A DNA stretch of 64,000 bases from Rhizobium sp. ICMP 5592 (GTDB lineage Bacteria > Pseudomonadota > Alphaproteobacteria > Rhizobiales > Rhizobiaceae): assembly GCF_009498525.1 (NCBI RefSeq), contig NZ_QSNT01000002.1, positions 186,001-250,000 on the forward strand, written 5' to 3'. Shown in pieces: positions 9,165 through 16,855 of the stretch. Both the position numbers and the translations under genes were made by a program. The number at the start of each line of letters is the position of its first letter. Within the stretch, counting starts at the first letter, position 1. Under the pieces are notes generated by a model. That model saw only the letters and a list, made by a program, of their open reading frames with translations, did no database searches and was not told the DNA's origin.

Positions 9165-9368
9165 TCAGGCGATAATGTCGGGGATGATCTGGTCTTCCAG
9201 CTTGGTCAGCCTGTCCTTGATGACGAGCTTCTTCTTTTTCATGCGCTGAATGCGCAGGGCCTCGCAGCCCGTCTGGATCATGGCATTGATCGCGGCGTCG
9301 TAATCCTCGTGCTCCTGACGCAACCGCGCCACGATCAGCCTGATTTCCGCCTGTTCCTGATCGGCCAT
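9165..9368 (-). CDS. DUF465 (YdcH-like) small protein
   Basis: 67 residues, mostly charged helix, with the family hallmark of a basic linker ([12 protein letters not shown]) between two helices. The start at 9368 (MADQEQ) is the probable one; an in-frame ATG exists at 9413. Function of the family is unknown. It is just upstream of purE and divergent from a second DUF465 gene at 9598. Confidence 0.8.
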   Translation of the reverse strand: MADQEQAEIRLIVARLRQEHEDYDAAINAMIQTGCEALRIQRMKKKKLVIKDRLTKLEDQIIPDIIA

Positions 9369-9597
9369 GCTTATTTCCCCAATGCTTGCGGGATCGCGTT
9401 CGTCCCGCCTCATGAATTCCGCAAGCTCCTATCACCAAATGGCGGGGACGGGAAGTTATCCATCATCATGAATTTGTCGCCCAAAGGCCACGTTTTCGCC
9501 TTCGACAAGGGTTCAATATTATGTCACACTGGTAGGGTTGACACCTAGAGCTCTGGCGACGGGATAGCCGGAGATCGTAAGAGGAAGGAAGGGTCAT

Positions 9598-9771
9598 ATG
9601 ACTGTTCAAGCACATCTTGAATCGCTCGAAAAGAAACATGTCGCTCTCGAGGAGGCGCTGCATTCTGCACTGACATCTCCCTCTATCAATGATACCGAAA
9701 TAGCCGACATTAAGCGCAGGAAGCTGCGCCTCAAGGACGAAATCCACCGTCTGAAATCGTCAGTTCACTGA
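9598..9771 (+). CDS. Second DUF465 (YdcH-like) small protein
   Basis: 57-residue ORF starting MTVQAHLESL and ending IHRLKSSVH, a helical hairpin with the characteristic DIKRRKLRLKDEI segment. A strong ribosome-binding site (AGGAAGGA) lies about 8 bases upstream. TTGACA at 9538-9543 may be the -35 of its promoter. It is a divergent paralogue of the gene at 9165-9368. No function known. Confidence 0.82.
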   Translation: MTVQAHLESLEKKHVALEEALHSALTSPSINDTEIADIKRRKLRLKDEIHRLKSSVH

Positions 9772-9814
9772 CACAACGTCTTTCAAGGGACAAAACCATC
9801 GATCACAGCCAGGA

Positions 9815-9928
9815 AGGACAGGTGGGCCAAAAGGCCCCGGGACAATTCCCCGGCTCGAGATGGTGAGTATTCCAATAAAAATGCGCCGGCTTCAACATGT
9901 CACGAGTGGAAGTCGGCGCAATTTTTTT
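9815..9928 (+). ncRNA. Candidate structured RNA (3' UTR or sRNA)
   Basis: Between the DUF465 stop and ArsR lies a G/C-rich stretch that can form GGGCC-AAAA-GGCCC (9824-9837), a competing CCGGG/CCCGG hairpin (9837-9853), and then an 11-bp terminator. It could be the 3' UTR of the DUF465 mRNA or a small RNA processed from it. I recognise no known family and no clear separate promoter. Confidence 0.3.
9881..9928 (+). terminator. Intrinsic terminator after the DUF465 gene
   Basis: Stem GCGCCGGCTTC (9883-9893) with GAAGTCGGCGC (9909-9919), one G-U pair, followed by seven T. Ends the transcript of the 9598 gene and any RNA within it. Confidence 0.88.
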
Positions 9929-9988
9929 GTGAAATGCCGGTTTTCTGTGAAATGCCGGGAATTCGCTACAAGGCGCTAAGGGCCGCTC

Positions 9989-10249
9989 TCAGGCCCAGAA
10001 TTGATCCAGCCACAAATTAAGCTTGTCGAAACCGGGGCCGTTGACCGCGTAGATGCGTTTCGTGCCTTCGGATGTGACGGAAACGAGATTGCTGTCGAGC
10101 AATGCCTTGAGATGTTGCGATACGGCGGGGCGGCTGATGGGCAGTCCCCGCGCCAGTTCGTTGACCGTTTTCGGAGCGCGCCGCAGCTCTTCCAGCAGAT
10201 AGCGCCGGTTCGGATCCGCGATGGCAGCGAAGGGGTCCATGGTCGACAT
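9989..10249 (-). CDS. ArsR-family transcriptional regulator
   Basis: 86-residue winged-HTH protein: FAAIADPNRRYLLEEL, VNELARGLPISRPAVSQHLKALLDSNLVS (recognition helix), then the wing. There is no ELCVCDL-type metal site, so a metal sensor is unlikely. It is divergent from the ThiE-like gene at 10495. An imperfect dyad, GCAAT-N5-ATTGC at 10299-10313, is a possible operator. A second overlapping frame here is a shadow. Confidence 0.85.
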   Translation of the reverse strand: MSTMDPFAAIADPNRRYLLEELRRAPKTVNELARGLPISRPAVSQHLKALLDSNLVSVTSEGTKRIYAVNGPGFDKLNLWLDQFWA

Positions 10250-10494
10250 GGCAAAAAGCTACGTCAAACCTGGGGGACCGGCAAGTCAATTGTGCGATGC
10301 AATGATGGATTGCGCTTTGTTTCCGCCATCCCGGCCAGGAGGTTCCGCAGGGTCCCCGTAACAGATATGGTGTTCATGGCGTGGAGCGGTTTCGGCGGCC
10401 TGCCCCTTGTCAGACCGTCCTAACGGATTTACTCACAAACATCGAACGGGTGCGCCATCCCTGACGAATGAACCCGTAAATATGGAAACTCTCA

Positions 10495-11148
10495 ATGACC
10501 TCGCCTGAAGATCGCTGCCGCCTCGTTCTCATCGTTCCAGATATTGCCGATGTCGATGAGCAGGCTAAGGTGGTGGCCGATGCGTTGAGGGGCGGGGACG
10601 TCGCCTCGGTTATCATTCCGCAATACGGGCTTGATGACAGCACCTTCCAGAAGCACGCGGAAAAGCTGGTGCCCCTGGTGCAGGAGGCTGGTGCCGCCGC
10701 GCTGATCGCCGGCGACAGCCGCGTGGCCGGCCGCGCCAAGGCCGATGGCCTGCACATCACCGGTAATCTCGTCGAATTCACCGATGCGGTGGAAAAACAT
10801 GTCCCGAAGCTGATCGTCGGTGGCGGCAATGCCACGGACAGGCACCACGCGCTGGAGATCGGCGAGCTGCGGCCCGACTACATTTTCTTCGGCAAGCTCG
10901 ATGGCGATATCAAACCGGAGGCGCACCCGAAAAACGTGGCGCTTGGCGAATGGTGGGCCTCGATGATCGCCATCCCCTGCATCGTCATGGGTGGAAGCGA
11001 TCCGAAATCGGCACTGGAGGTGGCTTTGTCGGGTGCTGAATTCGTGGCGCTGCGCACGGCAGTTTTTGCCGATCCTGCAGCGGCGGCGTCCATCGTCGCG
11101 GAAGTGAATGCACTTCTCGACGAAAAAGCGCCACGGTTTGAAGATTGA
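10495..11148 (+). CDS. Thiamine-phosphate synthase-like (ThiE/TenI family) protein
   Basis: 217-residue TIM-barrel protein of the ThiE/TenI superfamily (LVLIVPDI start, ADGLHITG, PDYIFFGKL, IPCIVMGGSDP, GAEFVALRTAVF). The usual ThiE HxGQ(E/D)D motif is replaced by DGLHITGN, so true thiamine-phosphate synthesis is doubtful; a TenI-like or other role is possible. It is followed after 9 bp by an exported Sel1-repeat gene, probably in one operon. Confidence 0.75.
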   Translation: MTSPEDRCRLVLIVPDIADVDEQAKVVADALRGGDVASVIIPQYGLDDSTFQKHAEKLVPLVQEAGAAALIAGDSRVAGRAKADGLHITGNLVEFTDAVEKHVPKLIVGGGNATDRHHALEIGELRPDYIFFGKLDGDIKPEAHPKNVALGEWWASMIAIPCIVMGGSDPKSALEVALSGAEFVALRTAVFADPAAAASIVAEVNALLDEKAPRFED

Positions 11149-11157
11149 TAGCAAACC

Positions 11158-12390
11158 ATGTCGTTTACGCCTCGATTCAGTCACCGTTCCTTTCTTGCCG
11201 CGCTCGCCGTCGGGCTGACGGCATTCCCGTTGCTGGCGGTGGCGCAGTCGAGCAAGGGCGATGCGGCGCTCCCCGGCATCACCGCGCAGTCGGATAAGCC
11301 GGATCAGAATACCAAACCTGCCGAAGGCGGGCCTGCCGACGATACCGACGTGCCGCTGGACGATGGCGCCTCGGCGCGTGGCGAAAGCGTCGTGACGCGT
11401 CCCCTGGATGCGGGCACGAACACCTTCAAGACCGAGAAGATCCAGCCTGGCGCGGAGCCGAAGGCCGATAATGTCAAGCCGTCCGAAGGTGTCGGGGTCT
11501 TTGAGCGTATGGGTGCCAATCTGCCCGACCTGCCAAAGGACAAACCCTTTACGGGCAAGGTCGACGAAGCCTATGGGGCATTCCAGCGCGGCTATTATCT
11601 GACCGCGTTCCAGCGGGCACTGCCGCGGGCGCAGCTCGGCGATCCCGCCGCGCAGACCCTGCTTGCCGAACTGATGACCCAAGGTCTCGGCGTCAAGCGT
11701 GACACCAAGGATGCTGCCTTCTGGTACGGCAAGGCGGCCGAAGGCGGTGACGCCACCGCAATGTTCAAATATGCGCTCATCCTGATGGAAGGGCGCGACG
11801 TGCCGCGTGACCGGAAGAAGGCGGACGAATGGATGAAGAAGGCGGCCGATGCCGGCCAGGCTTCCGCCGAATTCAACTTGGGGCAGCTCCTGACGGCTGA
11901 AAATCCCGGCATCAAGGGTCTGCAACTGGCTCTTCCCTACTACGAGAAGTCCGCCGAGCAAGGCATTGCCGACGCGCAGTACGCCGTCTCGCAGCTCTAT
12001 CTCAACATGCCCGACCTGCCGCCGGAAAAGAAGGCGCGCGCCCGTGAATGGCTGTCGCGTGCCGCCAATGCCGGCTTCGATACCGCGCAGCTCGATATGG
12101 GCGTTTGGCTGATCAACGGCACCGGCGGCACGCAGGATCTGGAAAAAGGCTTCAGCTGGATGCGGGTTGCCGCCTATCGCGGCAATGTCGTCGCCCAGAA
12201 CAAGCTGGCGCATCTCTATATCAATGCGCTTGGCACGAAGCAGGATCCGGTGGCGGCGGCCAAATGGTACGTCATCTCCCGCCGTGCTGGTTTGAAGGAT
12301 CCGGAGCTTGAGGATTTCTATCAGGGCATCGAGGATTATCAGCAGAAGGCCGCGATCGACGCGGCCAACAAGTTCCGCCGGGCGCGATAA
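11158..12390 (+). CDS. Exported Sel1-like repeat protein
   Basis: 410 residues: signal peptide (hydrophobic about 11-29), a low-complexity linker to about residue 115, then at least five Sel1-type TPR repeats (for example AQTLLAELMTQGLGV, AMFKYALILMEGRDV). Such repeats mediate protein-protein contacts in periplasmic signalling or envelope assembly; rhizobial ExoR is a relative in architecture but not recognisably the same protein. Cotranscribed with the ThiE-like gene by spacing (9 bp). Confidence 0.85.
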   Translation: MSFTPRFSHRSFLAALAVGLTAFPLLAVAQSSKGDAALPGITAQSDKPDQNTKPAEGGPADDTDVPLDDGASARGESVVTRPLDAGTNTFKTEKIQPGAEPKADNVKPSEGVGVFERMGANLPDLPKDKPFTGKVDEAYGAFQRGYYLTAFQRALPRAQLGDPAAQTLLAELMTQGLGVKRDTKDAAFWYGKAAEGGDATAMFKYALILMEGRDVPRDRKKADEWMKKAADAGQASAEFNLGQLLTAENPGIKGLQLALPYYEKSAEQGIADAQYAVSQLYLNMPDLPPEKKARAREWLSRAANAGFDTAQLDMGVWLINGTGGTQDLEKGFSWMRVAAYRGNVVAQNKLAHLYINALGTKQDPVAAAKWYVISRRAGLKDPELEDFYQGIEDYQQKAAIDAANKFRRAR

Positions 12391-12466
12391 CGCGCCGGGC
12401 GTGTTGCGATTTTCCGAAACAGATCGTCCGATCCATATCGAAACTGCATCCGATGATTGGCGTCAG

Positions 12467-13246
12467 CTATTTCTTCACTGGGTAGCCTGCGGCCGCAAGG
12501 ATCATGTTGGCGATTTCACGGGGATGGGAAATCAGTGAGACGTGGCTGGAGTTGAGTTCGACGGTGGTCGCATTCATGCGTTTGGCGAGAAAGCGTTCCA
12601 GCTCGGGCGATGTCGTGCGGTCGTTCTTGGAGATGGCATACCAGCTCGGCTTGGTCTTCCAGGCGGCCTGCGTGGTGCGCGAGGCGAAGAGCGTGTCCGA
12701 AATCCGTCCTTGCACCGCGTAAAGCGCCCGCGCCTTGGCGGGTTTCAGATCGCCCGCGAAGTCGTGGACGAAAGCGTCTTCGTTGAGCTGAGCGAAGCCA
12801 CCGGAATGAACGAGACCCTTGCTTGCCGGCGGAGTGGGGAATTTGGCGGCGAGTGCGGTATAGTCCTCGCCGGCGTCGGGGGCGCGGGCGGCAACATAGA
12901 CGAGGGCGCTGACCTTCGGGTCGACGCCGGTCTCGCTGATAACCATGCCGGCATAGGAATGGCCGACAAGCACGGTCGGACCATCCTGCAGCGCCAGAAC
13001 ACGCTTTGTGGCGGCAACGTCATCGGCGAAGGATGTCAGCGGATTCTGCACCGAAGTGACATGCAGGCCGGCGCGTTGGAGAATCGGGATCACCTCGGAC
13101 CAGCTTGATCCGTCCGCGTAGGCGCCATGGACGAGGACGACATTATGCGCCTTGAGTGTCGGCGCGGTTGCGGCAAGAGTCGGTTGCGCTGCGAAGGCAG
13201 CCAATAGTACGGCTGCGGCAACGGCAAGCCTCTGTATCGTTTTCAT
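12467..13246 (-). CDS. Secreted alpha/beta hydrolase
   Basis: 259 residues with a clear signal peptide (MKTIQRLAVAAAVLLA, cleavage near TLAAT). Oxyanion HG at 40-41, nucleophile elbow GHSYAG (Ser97), and a late histidine in NSSHVSLISHP. It resembles the EstE/HNL-like alpha/beta hydrolases often found next to stress regulators. It is divergent from an ECF sigma gene, which could control it. Substrate unknown. Confidence 0.85.
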   Translation of the reverse strand: MKTIQRLAVAAAVLLAAFAAQPTLAATAPTLKAHNVVLVHGAYADGSSWSEVIPILQRAGLHVTSVQNPLTSFADDVAATKRVLALQDGPTVLVGHSYAGMVISETGVDPKVSALVYVAARAPDAGEDYTALAAKFPTPPASKGLVHSGGFAQLNEDAFVHDFAGDLKPAKARALYAVQGRISDTLFASRTTQAAWKTKPSWYAISKNDRTTSPELERFLAKRMNATTVELNSSHVSLISHPREIANMILAAAGYPVKK

Positions 13247-13385
13247 CGATCGGTTTCCTTGGTTGAGTCTGGGAAGGATGCTTCACGCTCCTGAAACTCA
13301 ATTCGATCGGCTCCTGTGCGGCGCAACATCATCACGGAAACGTGTTGGCGTTTGGCGTGTAGCGATAAAAAATCCGGATCGAGCC

Positions 13386-13410
13386 GTAACAAATGCGCTT
13401 TGGCACCGAA
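13386..13410 (+). promoter_or_regulatory. Candidate autoregulated ECF promoter
   Basis: GTAAC at 13386-13390 and CGAA at 13407-13410, 16 bases apart. This is close to the GTAACC/CGAA pattern I recall for Caulobacter SigF. The ATG follows only 9 bases later, so the mRNA would be leaderless or nearly so. Confidence 0.4.
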
Positions 13411-13419
13411 TAGGTAAGC

Positions 13420-14004
13420 ATGGAATCGCGCGAACAGATTTGGGCCAATGCCATGAAGGCCGAGCGGCGGGGCGACGCCGCTGCCTATGAATGGTTGCTG
13501 GGCGATGTCGCGAAATCGCTGCGAATATTGGTTCGCGGGCGGCTATCGCGGCTGGGCATGAGCGCGCATGAGACGGAAGATATCGTTCAGGAGATATTGA
13601 TCGGCCTGCATACGATGCGGCATCGATGGGACGCGGATCGCGCCTTTCTGCCGTGGTTCTACGCCATTGCGCGTTACAAGCTGTCCGACGCGATGCGCCG
13701 CCGTCGCCGCGAGGCGCGGTATCGCAGCGACCTGACGCTGAAGGAATGGTCCAATGTGGTCGAAGCGCCACGCGAAGATGCCGACCGTGCGCTCGTCGAT
13801 CTCGATCGTCATTTGAGCGGCCTCTCCCTCGGTCAACGCGCGGTCGTGCAGGCACTGACGATCGAGGGTGCCTCGGTGCGCGAGACGGCCGAGAAGCTCC
13901 AGACCAGCGAAGGTGCTGTGCGGGTGACACTGCACCGGGCGCTGCAACGCCTGGCTTCGGTGGCCGGTGTGGCGCCACACAAACCAAACAAGGGCAAGAT
14001 ATGA
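13420..14004 (+). CDS. ECF RNA polymerase sigma factor (SigF-like)
   Basis: 194 residues with region 2 (HETEDIVQEILIGLHTMR, then WFYAIARYKLSDAMRRRRR) and region 4 (LSLGQRAVVQALTIEGASVRETAEKL, then EGAVRVTLHRALQRL). The next gene, overlapping by ATGA, encodes a DUF1109/NrsF-type membrane anti-sigma factor, which marks this as the SigF/NrsF group that answers oxidative or metal stress in Caulobacter. A matching promoter-like motif lies just upstream. Confidence 0.92.
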   Translation: MESREQIWANAMKAERRGDAAAYEWLLGDVAKSLRILVRGRLSRLGMSAHETEDIVQEILIGLHTMRHRWDADRAFLPWFYAIARYKLSDAMRRRRREARYRSDLTLKEWSNVVEAPREDADRALVDLDRHLSGLSLGQRAVVQALTIEGASVRETAEKLQTSEGAVRVTLHRALQRLASVAGVAPHKPNKGKI

Positions 14005-14648
14005 AGACGACTGACGATACTGAGGTCATGATCCGAAATCTGGCGGGTGAGGCCGGGGCGGGGCAGCTGCGGCCCACTCTTTCCTTTGAACGCACTTTGC
14101 TGCTTGCAACGATCCTTTCCTTTGCCTGCGCGATCGTCCTGGTCTTTGCCACCTTTGGCTTTCAGCCTGAACTCCAGGCAACATTGCGGAGTGCTCCGTT
14201 CCACCACAAGATCATCAGCATGCTGATGCTGGCCGGCGGCGGCATTCTGGCCGTGCGTCATGTCGGCAAGCCGGGCTCCGGAGCGTATTCGCTTGCCATG
14301 CTGTTGCCGGGGGCGGCGTTGTTGCTGATCGGTGCTGCCTCGGATGCTTCGAGCTTTCCGCTGATGGGCCGGGCCGGCGTCTCCGTTCCGAGTTGCCTGA
14401 TGGCCATGGTCCTGCTTTCGCTTGCGCCGCTTGCGCTGATCATCGCGGCGTTGCGGACGGGCGTTACCACCCGACCGGCCATGGCGGGTGCTGCCGCCGG
14501 TATTCTTGCCGGCGCGCTTGGGGCCGCCGCCTATGCTTTCGTCTGCAAGAATGACGGCGGGTTGTTCGTGGCGGTCTGGTACAGTATCGCGATCGCGATC
14601 GTGATGAGCGTGGGTGCCTTTGTCGGCAAGCGCGCGTTGGCTTGGTGA
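14001..14648 (+). CDS. nrsF: NrsF-type (DUF1109) membrane anti-sigma factor
   Basis: 215-residue inner-membrane protein with about six hydrophobic helices and a short cytoplasmic N-terminus that would hold the sigma factor. Two cysteines, C132 (VPSCLMA) and C182 (FVCKND), lie where the Caulobacter NrsF redox/metal-sensing pair is reported (C131 and C181, from memory). ATGA overlap with the sigma gene implies balanced expression. Release of the sigma factor on oxidation or metal binding is inferred. Confidence 0.85.
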   Translation: MKTTDDTEVMIRNLAGEAGAGQLRPTLSFERTLLLATILSFACAIVLVFATFGFQPELQATLRSAPFHHKIISMLMLAGGGILAVRHVGKPGSGAYSLAMLLPGAALLLIGAASDASSFPLMGRAGVSVPSCLMAMVLLSLAPLALIIAALRTGVTTRPAMAGAAAGILAGALGAAAYAFVCKNDGGLFVAVWYSIAIAIVMSVGAFVGKRALAW

Positions 14649-14669
14649 TATCGCCCGGATTTCGGGCTC

Positions 14670-14740
14670 CACCACCGCCCTCATGGTGAGGTGCGCAACC
14701 CGTAGGGCGACGCTGCGAACCACCAGCGCGTGCCCTGCCA
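14670..14740. repeat. Candidate dispersed palindromic repeat
   Basis: The intergenic stretch contains CCCTCATGGTGAGG followed by TGCGCAACCC and later CGAACCACCAGCGCG, a layout like the short palindromic repeats scattered between rhizobial genes. A single copy in this window, so the call rests on resemblance. Confidence 0.35.
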
Positions 14741-14871
14741 CGCTTCAGCACTTGAAATTCCCCTAATTTTGTGGTCTTGAGGCCGCCAATCTTTATTGCG
14801 CTGCCGATCCCGCCCCGCCGGGGCCTTCTTCGGGTCCGGTCAGTGCCTTCTATATTACCCAAGGAAAACCG

Positions 14872-15675
14872 ATGGCTCGTTCTGCTCTTCTCAATGTCAT
14901 GGTTCAGGCTGCCATCAAGGCAGGCAAGTCGCTCAGCCGCGATTTCGGCGAAGTGCAGAACCTGCAGGTTTCGGTGAAGGGACCGGGCGATTTCGTTAGC
15001 CAGGCCGATCTGAAGGCGCAGAAGATCATCCGCGACGAGCTGCTGAAGGCCCGCCCGACCTATGGCTTCCTCGGCGAAGAGGCTGATGAGGAGATCAAGG
15101 GCACCGACGGCGCGCATCGCTGGATCGTCGATCCGCTCGATGGCACCACCAACTTCCTGCACGGCATTCCGATGTTCTCCGTCTCGATCGCGCTTGAGCG
15201 CAACGGCGAAATCGTCGGCGCTGTCGTCTTCAATCCGGCAACCGACGAGCTTTACACCGCCGAGCGCGGCGGCGGCGCCTTCCTCAATGATCGCCGCCTG
15301 CGCGTCGCCTCGCGCCGTGTGCTGTCGGATTGCGTCATCGGCTGCGGCGTTCCGCATCTTGGCCGTGGCAATCACGGCAAGTTCCTCGTCGAGTTGCGCC
15401 ATGTCATGGGTGAAGTCGCTGGCGTTCGCCGTGTCGGCTCGGCAGCCCTTGATCTCGCCTATGTCGCCGCCGGCCGTTTCGACGGTTTCTGGGAAGTGGG
15501 CCTGTCGCCCTGGGACATGGCGGCCGGCATTCTGCTGGTGCGTGAAGCCGGTGGTTTCGTATCGGATCTCGACGGCGGCAACGACATGCTCGCCACCAGC
15601 TCGATCGTTTGCGGCAACGAGCATATTCACAAGGCGCTCGCCGAGGTCGTCAAGCGGCCGATCCCAACGAAATAA
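14872..15675 (+). CDS. suhB: Inositol monophosphatase family protein
   Basis: 267 residues, full family length. Metal-binding GEE at 68-70, DPLDGTTNF at 87-95 and the C-terminal SPWDMAAG motif are all present. Hydrolyses myo-inositol-1-phosphate or a related sugar phosphate with Mg2+; SuhB members can also act in rRNA antitermination. ATG follows CCAAGGAAAACCG. Transcribed alone, with a hairpin downstream. Confidence 0.93.
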   Translation: MARSALLNVMVQAAIKAGKSLSRDFGEVQNLQVSVKGPGDFVSQADLKAQKIIRDELLKARPTYGFLGEEADEEIKGTDGAHRWIVDPLDGTTNFLHGIPMFSVSIALERNGEIVGAVVFNPATDELYTAERGGGAFLNDRRLRVASRRVLSDCVIGCGVPHLGRGNHGKFLVELRHVMGEVAGVRRVGSAALDLAYVAAGRFDGFWEVGLSPWDMAAGILLVREAGGFVSDLDGGNDMLATSSIVCGNEHIHKALAEVVKRPIPTK

Positions 15676-15702
15676 GCTCGGCCTTAACCCAATCACCTGT
15701 GG

Positions 15703-15735
15703 CAAAACTGCCTGTTGCCAACGGGCTGTTTTGTG
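15703..15735 (+). terminator. Probable terminator of suhB
   Basis: Hairpin CAAAAC..GCC.GTT with AAC.GGC.GTTTTG and a 3-base loop, starting 28 bp past the stop; only a mixed T-rich tract follows. Confidence 0.5.
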
Positions 15736-15808
15736 CTTTCCGTCTCTTCAATTCGGCTCAATGTTGCTCTAGTCTCCGCCTGCGGAAACTCCGGAGGCTG
15801 AGCGTGCG

Positions 15809-16852
15809 ATGGAAAATGTGAACCTGGGGGATCTGGGCTCGACCGACAACGCGTCGGGCGGATATACCTACAAGCTCTCCAGCCCAATGGCCTTCTTCTG
15901 GACGATGATCCTTTTCCTGGTCATCGTCGGCTTTATCGTGGCGATCCTGTTTCGTCAGGCTCAAGTCGCCTTCATGCACAATCCTGGCCTCAACGGCCTG
16001 ATCCTCGGCGTTCTCGCCGTCGGCATCCTGCTGGTCTTCAACCATGTGCTGATGCTGCGGCCGGAAGTTCGCTGGTTCAATCATTTTCGCGCTGTCGGCA
16101 ATGCTGACAAGGTCGGCCGCAATCCCCGGCTTCTGGCGCCGATGCGGGCGCTGATCGGCAATCGCCGCGGCATGCAGCTTTCGACGGCGACGCTGCGCTC
16201 GATCCTCGATTCCATTGCCACTCGCCTCGACGAGTCGCGCGACACCTCGCGTTATCTCATCGGCCTGCTGGTCTTTCTCGGTCTGCTCGGCACCTTCTGG
16301 GGCCTGATCGGCACGATCGGCTCGATCAACGACGTCATCCAGAGCCTTGATGCCGGCTCGGGTGACAGCAGCGATATTCTCAGTGCGCTGAAGTCGGGTC
16401 TTTCCGGGCCGCTGGTCGGCATGGGTACGGCCTTCTCCTCCTCGCTGCTCGGCCTTTCCGGCTCGCTGATCCTCGGGTTTCTTGACCTGCAGGCCGGCCG
16501 TGCGCAGAACCGCTTTTATACCGAGCTTGAAAACTGGCTTTCTTCCGTTACCGATGTCGGTTCCGATCACGGCCCGGTCATCGACGCCACCAACGGTGCT
16601 TCCTCCGAGGATGTGCGCGCGCTGTCGGACTATCTGCGCAAGATCGCCGACGAAGGTGGCGGCCAGCGTTCGGTGACGGCGATGGCAAACCTCGCAGAAG
16701 GCATTCAGGGGCTCGTCAAGAACATGCGCAACGAGCAGCAGATGCTGCGTGACTGGATCGAGGCGCAGCAGGAGGAGGCAAAATCGATGCGCCGCACGCT
16801 TGATCGCCTCGCCGACCGCATCAGCCATACTGAGAAGACCGGGAGCAAGTAA
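15809..16852 (+). CDS. MotA/TolQ/ExbB-type proton-channel protein
   Basis: 347 residues: membrane helices near 25-47, 59-80, 148-172 and 197-225, the last two with the small-residue pattern of the MotA/TolQ/ExbB family (GTFWGLIGTIGSI, GPLVGMGTAFSSSLLGLSGSLILG). A C-terminal cytoplasmic helix region follows. Three bases separate it from a MotB/OmpA-like gene. No flagellar genes are nearby, so this is an envelope motor or force-transducing complex of unknown role rather than the flagellar stator. Confidence 0.85.
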   Translation: MENVNLGDLGSTDNASGGYTYKLSSPMAFFWTMILFLVIVGFIVAILFRQAQVAFMHNPGLNGLILGVLAVGILLVFNHVLMLRPEVRWFNHFRAVGNADKVGRNPRLLAPMRALIGNRRGMQLSTATLRSILDSIATRLDESRDTSRYLIGLLVFLGLLGTFWGLIGTIGSINDVIQSLDAGSGDSSDILSALKSGLSGPLVGMGTAFSSSLLGLSGSLILGFLDLQAGRAQNRFYTELENWLSSVTDVGSDHGPVIDATNGASSEDVRALSDYLRKIADEGGGQRSVTAMANLAEGIQGLVKNMRNEQQMLRDWIEAQQEEAKSMRRTLDRLADRISHTEKTGSK

Positions 16853-16855
16853 GCC

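Noticed and set aside
10492..12213. 573-codon minus-strand open frame opposite the ThiE-like and Sel1 genes
   Set aside because: Mirror of two supported genes; arginine/glycine-rich composition typical of antisense frames in high-GC DNA.
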